This document shows positions 23,410-30,872 of a stretch of 64,000 nt of DNA, piece after piece. The stretch covers positions 15,698-79,697 of the forward strand of contig SFPR01000011.1 of NCBI GenBank assembly GCA_004551865.1, in the 5' to 3' direction. The DNA comes from Bacteroidales bacterium. Its GTDB lineage: Bacteria > Bacteroidota > Bacteroidia > Bacteroidales > P3. A model generated the notes under the pieces. That model made no database searches. It was not told the DNA's origin and saw nothing but the letters and a program-made list of their open reading frames with translations. Position numbers and translations under genes: made by a program. How positions within the stretch are numbered: position 1 is the stretch's first letter; each line of letters opens with the position of its first letter.

Positions 23410-24297
23410 TCAGAGGGCGAGGCGGAGACCGTAGTGGTCGTAGCGGGGGCCGGGACTGCCGCTGTAGCGATAGGAAACGCACACGTGCTTATCGACGTCG
23501 CCAAAGCAGCCACCACGAAAAACGCGGCTCGCACCCTCCGACGATCCGATTGGATTGGTCTGAGGACTATTTCTATAATAGTTCTCATTATACCTATCGT
23601 TGCACCACTCATATACGTTGCCGCTCATGTCATACAAGCCAAGCTTGTTGGCTTTCTTGGTCTTGACAGGGTGGGTTTCGTCGCGGCTATTATAACTGCA
23701 CCACGCTACTTCGTCTACATTTTTGCTTCCGCTATACTTATAGACATAGTCTTTGCTATACTTACCTCCTCTTGCTGCATACTCCCATTCGGCTTCGGTC
23801 GGAAGTCGGAACTCCTTTCCAGTCAATCGGTTCAACTCCTTGATAAACTCTTGGCAATCGTCCCAAGAAACCATTTCCACAGGTCGTTGATCATTGCCTT
23901 TGAACCGAGAGGGGTTGCTGCCCATTACTGCCTCCCACAGCTCTTGCGTTACTTCCGTCTCTCCTATATAGTAGTCCGAAAGGGTAACACTATGAACAGG
24001 TTTCGCGTCATCATCAACATAGCTGCCTTGCTCCGAGGTAGCTCCCATGCTGAATGTTCCTCCCTCCACCTTTATCATCTTAAACTCTACGCCTTTGACC
24101 CTAAAGGTGTCTATCATCTCTCCTTTGTAAACAATAGGAGTGTTTTGCCTATAATTCAAATAGGCAACAATCCCTAAGACTACACCTGCAATGCAAACAA
24201 GTACCATAGTCCTTCTGATCCATAGTCTTCGTTTACTTTTGCTTTCTGTATTCCCTTGCAATGGTCTGCCGCATCTCGGGCAGAAGTTGGCTCTCAT
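23410..24297 (-). CDS. DGR-type variable protein 2: zinc ribbon, membrane segment, SUMF1 fold
   Basis: 295 residues. A zinc ribbon half (FCPRCGRPL) is followed by a basic stretch and one membrane helix (MVLVCIAGVVLGIVAYL, ~31-47), then an SUMF1 domain highly similar to protein 1 (FKMIKVEGGTFSMGATSEQG, FRLPTEAEWEYAARGG, YDMSGNVYEWCNDRY). The last 36 codons are VR2. The membrane helix would put the lectin-like domain outside the cytoplasm while protein 1 lacks it. Upstream, the frame continues open to a TAG at 24415-24417 through a degenerate first zinc ribbon without a usable start. Promoter at 24541. Confidence 0.85.
   Translation of the reverse strand: MRANFCPRCGRPLQGNTESKSKRRLWIRRTMVLVCIAGVVLGIVAYLNYRQNTPIVYKGEMIDTFRVKGVEFKMIKVEGGTFSMGATSEQGSYVDDDAKPVHSVTLSDYYIGETEVTQELWEAVMGSNPSRFKGNDQRPVEMVSWDDCQEFIKELNRLTGKEFRLPTEAEWEYAARGGKYSKDYVYKYSGSKNVDEVAWCSYNSRDETHPVKTKKANKLGLYDMSGNVYEWCNDRYNENYYRNSPQTNPIGSSEGASRVFRGGCFGDVDKHVCVSYRYSGSPGPRYDHYGLRLAL
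23413..23520 (-). repeat. candidate DGR variable region 2 (VR2)
   Basis: Counterpart of VR1 at the C-terminus of variable protein 2 (RGGCFGDVDKHV...GLRLAL). See VR1 for the codon pattern. No template repeat and no reverse transcriptase gene could be found in the window. Confidence 0.8.
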
Positions 24298-24540
24298 AGG
24301 CAGGATTGCCTTGCCATAGTCCGCACAATCTTCCCACGGACACGCTTTTAATAATTCCTTGCCTGTGTTTTCACAAAATTTGGCATTATTGATAACGTAT
24401 AATCTCGAAATTATCTATATTTCACATAAAAGAGTATAAGCAAAAAAATGCTTTAATATGTCTGATAAAATTCAATAAATCGTACTTCTATTATGCTATC
24501 TGCTTGTCTTCTTTCTGTTTATAGTTTCGTTAATCTATTG
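24298..24540 (-). other. leader of variable gene 2, degenerate zinc ribbon and shared leader motif
   Basis: Bases 24298-24384 encode, in frame with gene 2, a second ribbon half (AKFCENTGKELLKACPWEDC) in which the usual second Cys is Thr. The only nearby ATG (24386) is one base out of frame and gives a 12-codon peptide. The same arrangement precedes gene 1. Bases 24437-24462 carry the motif shared with the lipoprotein leader at 11551-11574. Confidence 0.55.
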
Positions 24541-24548
24541 CAAAGATA
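24541..24548 (-). promoter_or_regulatory. -7 box for variable gene 2
   Basis: TATCTTTG on the minus strand, ~245 bases upstream of the chosen start. Confidence 0.6.
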
Positions 24549-25370
24549 TAAAATTTTGCTTTAATCGTGCAATCCCCAAGGATTTTGATACATCTGTGCA
24601 TTGGCATTTTCGGATTGTCAGTAGAGAATGGGTGTAGTTTATAGTAAAGTTACGCTTTTGCCCCTTCGGGGGCGAAACGTCGGTCGGTAGTCGGGTGATG
24701 CTTTTGCACGAATAGTTAAATAATCGTTCTATTCTTTATTTTTGAAATAAAGTAGAAAGGTGTGTTAATCGAATGATTCGGGTGATTTTCTCACCTGTTT
24801 TGAGAGCGAAATGAGGACTTTTCGGACCAAGGTTTACTCTTGCCGCAACAACATAAGGTTTTTTGCTCACTAACATGAAGTCTTTTTGAAAAAAGACGAA
24901 GGATTAGCACACAAAAGACGAAGGATTAGTGAGCTTAACTCTTCGTCTTTTTTCAAAAAGATGCAGTCTTATTTTACCCAAAATCAGCACTTATTTTGCA
25001 AACATCTGAAACACAATAAATTGCTAAACGCTCAAATTCTCGCAAAAATCTACCCGGACCTCGACCGACCCCAAAATATCGCAAGCATTCGGGCTTAAAA
25101 ATCGCAAAATGTTAAATACTCACCTGACAAACTCGCCATACTATCATAAACATCGTTAAAAATAAACAGACTTTACATAAATCCACACTTGCAAACAACA
25201 TATTTTGCAGTCATAAAAACAAAAAGTGCGAGTTTTGCACAAGCAACTGCTCCTGCAAGCCGAAAAGCTGTGCAAAAACATTGGGGCTTTCGCTTAGAAA
25301 AGTGTAGCAAAGTGGCGATTATTCCCTTGGAAAAATGTAACGAAATAGGTGTTATTCGGTAGAAAAAGTG
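24549..25370. other. gene-free stretch with inverted and tandem repeats
   Basis: No credible gene in ~820 bases. It holds a 21-bp perfect inverted repeat (24881-24901 with 24941-24961), nested in a larger GCTCACTAA/TTAGTGAGC pair, and a 16-17-base direct repeat AAAAGACGAAGGATTAG. From ~25295 three imperfect units of ~33 bases built on GAAAAAGTGTAAC-like sequence lead up to the promoter of the broken ATPase gene. Confidence 0.6.
24881..24961. repeat. inverted repeat with 21-bp perfect arms
   Basis: TCTTTTTGAAAAAAGACGAAG and its complement, 39 bases apart. It could be a terminator or the scar of a mobile element. Confidence 0.7.
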
Positions 25371-25378
25371 TAACTTTG
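25371..25378 (+). promoter_or_regulatory. -7 box of the second broken ATPase gene
   Basis: TAACTTTG, 26 bases before ATG 25405; the in-frame TTG at 25378 is not a start. Confidence 0.6.
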
Positions 25379-25404
25379 TGTTTGAAAAAGATAAATTTGG
25401 TGCC

Positions 25405-25487
25405 ATGCTTAGGAAGAAAATCGAGACAGTCCTTGCCGAATGGAAACGCTCCAAAGAGAGAAAGCCTCTTGCGATAAAAGGTGTGCG
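25405..25487 (+). pseudogene. 5' stump of an AAA_14-type ATPase gene
   Basis: ATG 25405 reads MLRKKIETVLAEWKRSKERK then PLAIKGVRQ, the characteristic N-terminus of AAA_14 ATPases (normally followed by VGKT-like Walker A). Similarity stops at the 3' end of the convergent cation-efflux gene (stop 25488-25490), into which the frame runs antisense. The rest was deleted. It mirrors the remnant at 20206-20312 at the other island edge. Confidence 0.65.
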
Positions 25488-26378
25488 TCAGTCGGCAAGG
25501 GGTTCGATGTGGATACTTATCTGGGTGTTGTCGCCAAAGGTTGCTTCGAGTCTATTCTCTACTTCGGTGGCTATGTCGTGTGCTTGCACTATGGTGTTGG
25601 TTCGCTCTACAAGGATATGACATTCGATTATCTTACTTTGTCCGTTGCATCGGGTTTTGAGTTTGTGCATGCCTTTCACTCCTTGGGTTGAAGTGATGAT
25701 GTCTTTGATTTGTTGTTCGGTTTGCTCTCCCAAGGATTTCTCCATGAGTTCGTCAAACGGAGGCTTGAACATCTTTACTGCCACAACCAATATCATTAGT
25801 CCTATGACTACTGCGGCTATGGGGTCGAGTATCGTCCATTTGTCGCCAAGAACGATTGCTCCTCCTATGCCTATGAGCGAACCTATGGAAGAAAAAGCAT
25901 CGGAGCGGTGATGCCATGCATTGGCTTTGCAGGCTGCCGAATTGGTTTTCTTGCCCACATAGAGCGTGTATTGATAGAGAAATTCTTTTGAGAGAATGGA
26001 GACTGAAGCTGCAATAAGTGCTATGTAGCCGGGCTTTGGCAATATATTGCCGTTTGCTACAAATATGATTTTTTCGACAGATGTGGCTATCAGTTTGGCT
26101 GCCACCACTATCAAGATAAGGCTTACTATGAGTGTGGCAAGGGTTTCAAACTTGCCATGTCCGTATTTGTGTCCGTCATCTCTGCTCTTTGAGGACATGG
26201 GTACAAAAATAAGCACTACTATGTCGCTTACAAGGTCGCTGAGTGAGTGTATGCCGTCTGCTACCATTGCTCCGCTTCGTCCCACAATGCCTGCAACCAT
26301 TTTCAGTGCCGCAAGCACCATATTGATAACACTTCCCAGCAGTGTTACTCGTGTGATTTGTCTTTCTCTTTCTTTCAT
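25488..26378 (-). CDS. cation diffusion facilitator family transporter
   Basis: A 296-residue CDF exporter for divalent metals (zinc, iron or manganese), using proton antiport in the inner membrane. Six membrane segments are visible; the metal site residues occur in DGIHSLSDLVSD (TM2, ~41-52) and HHRSDAFSSIG (TM5, ~156-166). The cytoplasmic C-terminal domain follows (~210-296; GVKGMHKLKTR, ECHILVERT, SIHIEPL). Family, length and motifs agree. The HHRSD site suggests zinc or iron, but specificity is not certain. It lies 81 bases downstream of mreB, after a terminator. Confidence 0.92.
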   Translation of the reverse strand: MKERERQITRVTLLGSVINMVLAALKMVAGIVGRSGAMVADGIHSLSDLVSDIVVLIFVPMSSKSRDDGHKYGHGKFETLATLIVSLILIVVAAKLIATSVEKIIFVANGNILPKPGYIALIAASVSILSKEFLYQYTLYVGKKTNSAACKANAWHHRSDAFSSIGSLIGIGGAIVLGDKWTILDPIAAVVIGLMILVVAVKMFKPPFDELMEKSLGEQTEQQIKDIITSTQGVKGMHKLKTRCNGQSKIIECHILVERTNTIVQAHDIATEVENRLEATFGDNTQISIHIEPLAD

Positions 26379-26390
26379 AGCTCAAAAAAA

Positions 26391-26430
26391 AATCGGAGAA
26401 CCTACGTACGGTTTTGAGGGTTCTCCGATT
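26391..26430 (-). terminator. hairpin terminator after mreB
   Basis: 12-bp stem (AATCGGAGAACC with GGTTCTCCGATT) followed on the minus strand by a run of T. Confidence 0.85.
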
Positions 26431-26459
26431 GGATTGGATTGTTTGATTTAATCAACTAA

Positions 26460-27482
26460 CTATTTTATCAAGAATGTATATTCATCATAATGTTTCAATG
26501 CCATGCCTGTTCCTCTTGCCACTGCCCTGAGAGGATCTTCGGCAACGTGTACAGGTAGCTTTGTTTTGGCTTGAAGTCTTACGTCCAAACCTTTGAGAAG
26601 CGCTCCTCCTCCTGCAAGATATATTCCTGTGTGGTAAATATCTGATGCAAGTTCGGGAGGTGTCATTGCCAAGGCTTCGAGGACTGCACTCTCGACTTTG
26701 GCTATCGATTTGTCGAGTGCGTGTGCTATTTCTTTGTAATTAACATATAGTTCTTTCGGTATTCCTGTCAAGACATCACGACCTTGAACGGCAAAGTCCT
26801 CAGGCGGATTTGCCAACTCCGGTATGGCTGCTCCGACTGCTATCTTTATTCTTTCTGCCATTCTTTCGCCAATGTGTATGTTATGTTGCTTACGCATATA
26901 GTCTATAATGTCTTGGTTGAACTCGTCGCCTGCAATTCGTATGGATTTGTTGCAGACTATTCCTCCCAAAGCTATGACTGCGATTTCGCTTGTACCTCCT
27001 CCTATGTCTATAATCATGTTACCCACCGGTTGGAGTACGTCTATTCCTATTCCTATTGCCGCTGCCATTGGCTCGTGTATCAATCTTACGTCTTTTGCTC
27101 CTGCTTGCTCGGCTGCATCTCTGACGGCTCTTTCTTCTACATTGGTTATTCCGCTCGGAATACATATAACCATTTTTAATGAAGGCGGTATGATTGTCTT
27201 TTTGATGTTAATCATGCGTATCAACTCTCTAATCATATCATTCGCCTTGTCAAAGTCGGCAATAACTCCGTCTCTGAGCGGACGGATTGTTTTTATTCCT
27301 TCGTGGGTTTTGCCATCCATTTGCATGGCTTTCTTTCCCACTGCGATAATCTTGTTTGTTGCTCTATCAACCGCCACAATAGATGGTTCATCTACAACTA
27401 CTTTGTCATTACAAATGACGATTGAGTTGGCTGTTCCCAAATCTATTGCAACCTCTCTGGTTAAAAACGAAAATAAACCCAT
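26460..27482 (-). CDS. mreB: rod shape-determining actin homologue
   Basis: MreB is the ATP-binding bacterial actin that organises sidewall peptidoglycan synthesis. 340 residues with the actin phosphate-1 loop (AIDLGTANSIV, ~12-22), phosphate-2 loop (IIDIGGGTSEIAVI, ~160) and adenosine loop (GIYLAGGGALLKGL, ~290). Length and sequence are standard. mreC/mreD are not adjacent; the neighbour upstream is purH, 75 bases away on the same strand, followed by a terminator after mreB. The cell is probably rod shaped or ovoid; that is inference. Confidence 0.97.
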   Translation of the reverse strand: MGLFSFLTREVAIDLGTANSIVICNDKVVVDEPSIVAVDRATNKIIAVGKKAMQMDGKTHEGIKTIRPLRDGVIADFDKANDMIRELIRMINIKKTIIPPSLKMVICIPSGITNVEERAVRDAAEQAGAKDVRLIHEPMAAAIGIGIDVLQPVGNMIIDIGGGTSEIAVIALGGIVCNKSIRIAGDEFNQDIIDYMRKQHNIHIGERMAERIKIAVGAAIPELANPPEDFAVQGRDVLTGIPKELYVNYKEIAHALDKSIAKVESAVLEALAMTPPELASDIYHTGIYLAGGGALLKGLDVRLQAKTKLPVHVAEDPLRAVARGTGMALKHYDEYTFLIK

Positions 27483-27557
27483 TTTTTCTCTGTTGTTTTT
27501 CTGCTTTTACGTCTGTTTCTTATTTGAGTTTCATTTTTTGAGATAAATTTCTGTTTG

Positions 27558-29075
27558 TTAGTGTTTGAAATGGCGATTACCCGTAACTGCCATTGCTATT
27601 TTGTGCTGCTCGCAATAGTCTTGGGTAAGGTTGTCTCTGACACTTCCTCCGGGTTGAATGACTGCTGTAATGCCTGCATTGTGGGCAATCTCTACACAAT
27701 CGGGGAATGGGAAGAAGGCATCGGATGCCATTACTGCTCCGCAAAGGTCAAATCCAAATTGATTTGCTTTTTCTATCGCTTGCTTCAATGCATCGACACG
27801 GCTTGTCTGACCTGTGCCACTTGCACATAGTTGTAGTCCTTTTGCCAATACTATGGCGTTCGATTTGGTGTGCTTTACTATTTTGTTGGCAAATTCCAAG
27901 TCTGCTTTCTGCTCTTGGGTAAGAGGAGTTGAGGTTACGCTCACAAGGTCGGAGGCTTTCTCGACAATGGTATCGGTATCTTGAACCAAAACTCCGTTGA
28001 GTGCGGAACGGAATTGCGTTTTCGGCATGGTGCATTGCTTGCGACGAAGAAGTATGCGGTTCTTTTTGCATTTCAATATTTCCAATGCTTGCTCGCTGTA
28101 TTCGGGTGCAATGCAGATTTCCATGAAAAGACTGTTCATTTCTTGTGCAGTTGCTTCATCTATTGGTCTGTTGCAAACCAAAACACCTCCGAATGCCGAC
28201 ACAGGGTCGCACGCCAAGGCTGCCGTGTAGGCTTCTTTGAGTGTCGGACGGCTCGCCAAACCGCAAGCGTTGTTGTGTTTGATGATTGCAAATGTTGTTT
28301 GGTCAAAGTCGTCAATCAATCGGCAAGCTGCATCTATGTCTCCAATGTTGTTGTACGATATTTCTTTGCCGTGAAGTTGCTCTACAAAGTTGTCCAAATT
28401 GCCAAAGAATGCTCCCTTTTGGTGTGGGTTTTCTCCATAACGAAGACTCTTTGAGCTGTGGCAGCTTTGTTTGAATACGGGCATTGCTGTCTCTTGGTTG
28501 AAGTATTCAAAGATTGCTGTGTCATAGTCAGAACTTTGTGCAAAGGCGTATGTTGCAAAACGGAAACGGTCTTCCATAGTTGTAGAACATTGTTGCTTTG
28601 AGAGCAATTCAACCAATTCTCCATAGTGTTCGACAGATGGTACAATCAAGACATCTTTGTAGTTCTTTGCTGCTGCCCTTATGAGTGATATTCCGCCTAT
28701 GTCAATCTTTTCGATAATGTCTTGACGGCTTGCTCCGCTCTCTACCGTCTTTTTGAACGGATAAAGATCGACTATCACAAGGTCTATCTCCGGAATTTCA
28801 TATTGTTTGATTTGTTCAATATCTGAATCGTTGTCCCTGCGACAAAGTATTCCGCCAAAAACTTTCGGGTGCAGTGTTTTCACTCTTCCTCCAAGAATAG
28901 AAGGATAGCCGGTAAGCCCCTCCACTGTCTTTGCTTTTATGCCCAAATTGCAAATATAATCGTATGTTCCTCCGGTCGAATAAATCTCTACGCCGTTTGC
29001 ATCAAGCAATTTTACTATCTCGTCCAAGCCGTCTTTGTAAAAGACCGAAATCAATGCACTCTTTATTTTTTTCAT
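27558..29075 (-). CDS. purH: bifunctional AICAR transformylase/IMP cyclohydrolase
   Basis: PurH performs the last two steps of IMP synthesis. The N-terminal IMP cyclohydrolase domain (~1-190; ALISVFYKDGLDEIV, STGGTYDYI, ILGGRVKTLHPKVFGGIL) is followed by the AICAR transformylase domain (~200-505; SLRYGENPHQKGAF, the Lys-His IKHNNACG pair, DAFFPFPDCVEIA, and the end GNRHFKH). 505 residues from ATG 29075. I prefer this start to the upstream TTG at 29168, which overlaps pfkA and adds a non-conserved basic tail. Probably co-transcribed with pfkA. Confidence 0.96.
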   Translation of the reverse strand: MKKIKSALISVFYKDGLDEIVKLLDANGVEIYSTGGTYDYICNLGIKAKTVEGLTGYPSILGGRVKTLHPKVFGGILCRRDNDSDIEQIKQYEIPEIDLVIVDLYPFKKTVESGASRQDIIEKIDIGGISLIRAAAKNYKDVLIVPSVEHYGELVELLSKQQCSTTMEDRFRFATYAFAQSSDYDTAIFEYFNQETAMPVFKQSCHSSKSLRYGENPHQKGAFFGNLDNFVEQLHGKEISYNNIGDIDAACRLIDDFDQTTFAIIKHNNACGLASRPTLKEAYTAALACDPVSAFGGVLVCNRPIDEATAQEMNSLFMEICIAPEYSEQALEILKCKKNRILLRRKQCTMPKTQFRSALNGVLVQDTDTIVEKASDLVSVTSTPLTQEQKADLEFANKIVKHTKSNAIVLAKGLQLCASGTGQTSRVDALKQAIEKANQFGFDLCGAVMASDAFFPFPDCVEIAHNAGITAVIQPGGSVRDNLTQDYCEQHKIAMAVTGNRHFKH

Positions 29076-29157
29076 CTCTACGATACCGTTTTTTATGTTG
29101 TTAATCCTATTATCTTTTTTGTGTTTATTTGCTGTTTGTCTTGGGAGGTTTTGTCTC

Positions 29158-30252
29158 TTATCCTCCAAATTCTATGCCCAAACCTTTGGCTGTCTGCACA
29201 AGGAAGCTGTCGGGCGAAACCAAATGAGGTTCTTTCAGTGCTTCTTCCAAGGTAACAGCAATGATGTCGGGGTGTTTGTAGGCAACCATTTTGCCAAATT
29301 CTCCGCTTTTTGCAAGTTCAAAGGCTTTCACTCCAAACTCTGAAGCAAGCACTCTGTCGTATGCAATCGGTGTGCCGCCTCGTTGCAGGTGTCCGAGAAC
29401 AGAAACTCTTATGTCGTGTTCCACTCCTGCTTGTTGCAACTCCAATTTGAGGGTTTGTCCTATGCCTCCGAGTTTGAAATTGCTATATCCTGGTTCGTCT
29501 GCTTTCAAACCGACCTTTTCTCCCCGTGCATTGCGGCTTCCTTCTGCCACAACAATGATGCAAAAGCCCCTGCCCTTTTTGTAGCGACTTTCAATCTTCT
29601 CTTTGATTTTGTTTATGTCGTATGGGATTTCGGGAATGACACACACATCTGCTCCTCCTGCTATTGCAGCATTGAGTGCTATCCAACCTGCATCGCGACC
29701 CATGACTTCCAAAACAAATATTCTGTTGTGGCTTGCCGCTGTTGTTACCAACTTATCGACCGCTTCGGTTGCTATCTGAACAGCTGTCTGAAAACCGAAT
29801 GTAAAGTCCGTCATCGACAAATCATTGTCTATAGTTTTTGGCACGCCTATTATGTTCAGACCTTTGTCATAAAGAGCTTTGGAAATACGTTGAGAGCCGT
29901 CTCCTCCTATGTTGATGACAGCATCGACACCCATATATTGCAATTTCCTTATCATTTGGTCGCTCACATCGACCGTTTCCCACGTTCCGTCAGAACGTTT
30001 TACCGGATAGGCAAAAGGACCTCCCTTATTGGTTGTTCCGATTATTGTTCCGCCTTGAATAAGTATGCCGGAAACGCTGTCGTTATCCAACACCACAACT
30101 TCGGTCGGCTCTCTCAAAACTCCGTTAAACGACTCTATACAACCAATTACCTCCCAATCCTTCTCCTGAGAAGCTCGCTTTACTATTGCTCTTATTACAG
30201 CATTCAAGCCCGGGCAATCGCCGCCCCCTGTTACTACCATTAGTCTTTTCAT
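29158..30252 (-). CDS. pfkA: 6-phosphofructokinase
   Basis: Phosphorylates fructose 6-phosphate in glycolysis. 364 residues, longer than the 320-residue E. coli type and like the mixed-substrate group. The active site shows GGGDCPGLNAVIR, then INIGGDGSQ (Gly at the position that distinguishes ATP users) and PKTIDND (Lys instead of the usual Gly), and later MGRDAGWIAL and LGHLQRGG. Gly with Lys is a mixed signature: the first favours ATP, the second is seen in PPi-dependent enzymes. The ATG overlaps the engB stop by 4 bases (ATGA). Confidence 0.93.
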   Translation of the reverse strand: MKRLMVVTGGGDCPGLNAVIRAIVKRASQEKDWEVIGCIESFNGVLREPTEVVVLDNDSVSGILIQGGTIIGTTNKGGPFAYPVKRSDGTWETVDVSDQMIRKLQYMGVDAVINIGGDGSQRISKALYDKGLNIIGVPKTIDNDLSMTDFTFGFQTAVQIATEAVDKLVTTAASHNRIFVLEVMGRDAGWIALNAAIAGGADVCVIPEIPYDINKIKEKIESRYKKGRGFCIIVVAEGSRNARGEKVGLKADEPGYSNFKLGGIGQTLKLELQQAGVEHDIRVSVLGHLQRGGTPIAYDRVLASEFGVKAFELAKSGEFGKMVAYKHPDIIAVTLEEALKEPHLVSPDSFLVQTAKGLGIEFGG

Positions 30253-30863
30253 AATCTGTCCTGATTTTTGAAAAATGGAATTATGCTTTCTATCTTATCC
30301 AAAACCTCATCTCTGCCATTGCTGTTTTGAGACGAAGTCTGCAAAATATCGGGCAACTCTTCCCAATATTCCGACAAGGCTTGCTTAAAACGCTCTACGC
30401 TTTCGGCTGTTTTCTTTGCCGTCTGCTTATCGGTTTTGGTAAATATAATTGTAAGAGGAACTGCATTCTCGCCAAGGAAGTTGATAAACTCCAAATCTAT
30501 CTTTTGTGGTTCTAAACGAGAATCGACCAACACGAAAACACTCAACAAGTTCTCTCTTTGCAAAAGGTAATCGTTTATCATCTTTTGCCACTGTTTGCGG
30601 TTGCTCATTGAGATTTTTGCATAGCCATAGCCGGGCAAATCGACCAAGTACCACTCTGAATTTATCAAAAAGTGGTTTATAAGCTGCGTTTTACCGGGTT
30701 GAGAAGAAGTCTTTGCCAAATCTTTCTTGTCTGTGAGCATATTTATCAGCGAACTCTTGCCTACGTTGCTCCTGCCGATAAAAGCAAATTCCGGCTTATC
30801 GGCTTTAGGACACTGTCCGACCTGTGGGCTGCTTTTGACAAACTCTGCTGTTTTTACTATCAT
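30249..30863 (-). CDS. engB: ribosome biogenesis GTPase EngB/YsxC
   Basis: An essential small GTPase for 50S subunit assembly. 204 residues with all G motifs: G1 GRSNVGKSS (~31-39), G3 DLPGYGYA (~77), G4 TKTD (~140) and a switch region TSSQPGKT. The typical length and absence of other domains make the call firm. It begins 9 bases after glsB and overlaps pfkA by 4 bases, so engB-pfkA-purH form part of one transcription unit. Confidence 0.96.
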   Translation of the reverse strand: MIVKTAEFVKSSPQVGQCPKADKPEFAFIGRSNVGKSSLINMLTDKKDLAKTSSQPGKTQLINHFLINSEWYLVDLPGYGYAKISMSNRKQWQKMINDYLLQRENLLSVFVLVDSRLEPQKIDLEFINFLGENAVPLTIIFTKTDKQTAKKTAESVERFKQALSEYWEELPDILQTSSQNSNGRDEVLDKIESIIPFFKNQDRL

Positions 30864-30872
30864 GCTCCGATA

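Noticed and set aside
23410..23412. TGA recoding (selenocysteine or glycine) joining the two variable proteins
   Set aside because: Other genes in the window end in TGA at normal family lengths and no SECIS-like hairpin directly follows; noted only as an open question.
24886..25098. 70-codon + strand reading frame
   Set aside because: It runs through the 21-bp inverted repeat, has no family resemblance and no promoter at its start.
22450..25487. DGR reverse transcriptase or template repeat in the island
   Set aside because: No open frame with reverse-transcriptase motifs and no Asn-codon-rich copy of the variable region is visible on either strand in the window.
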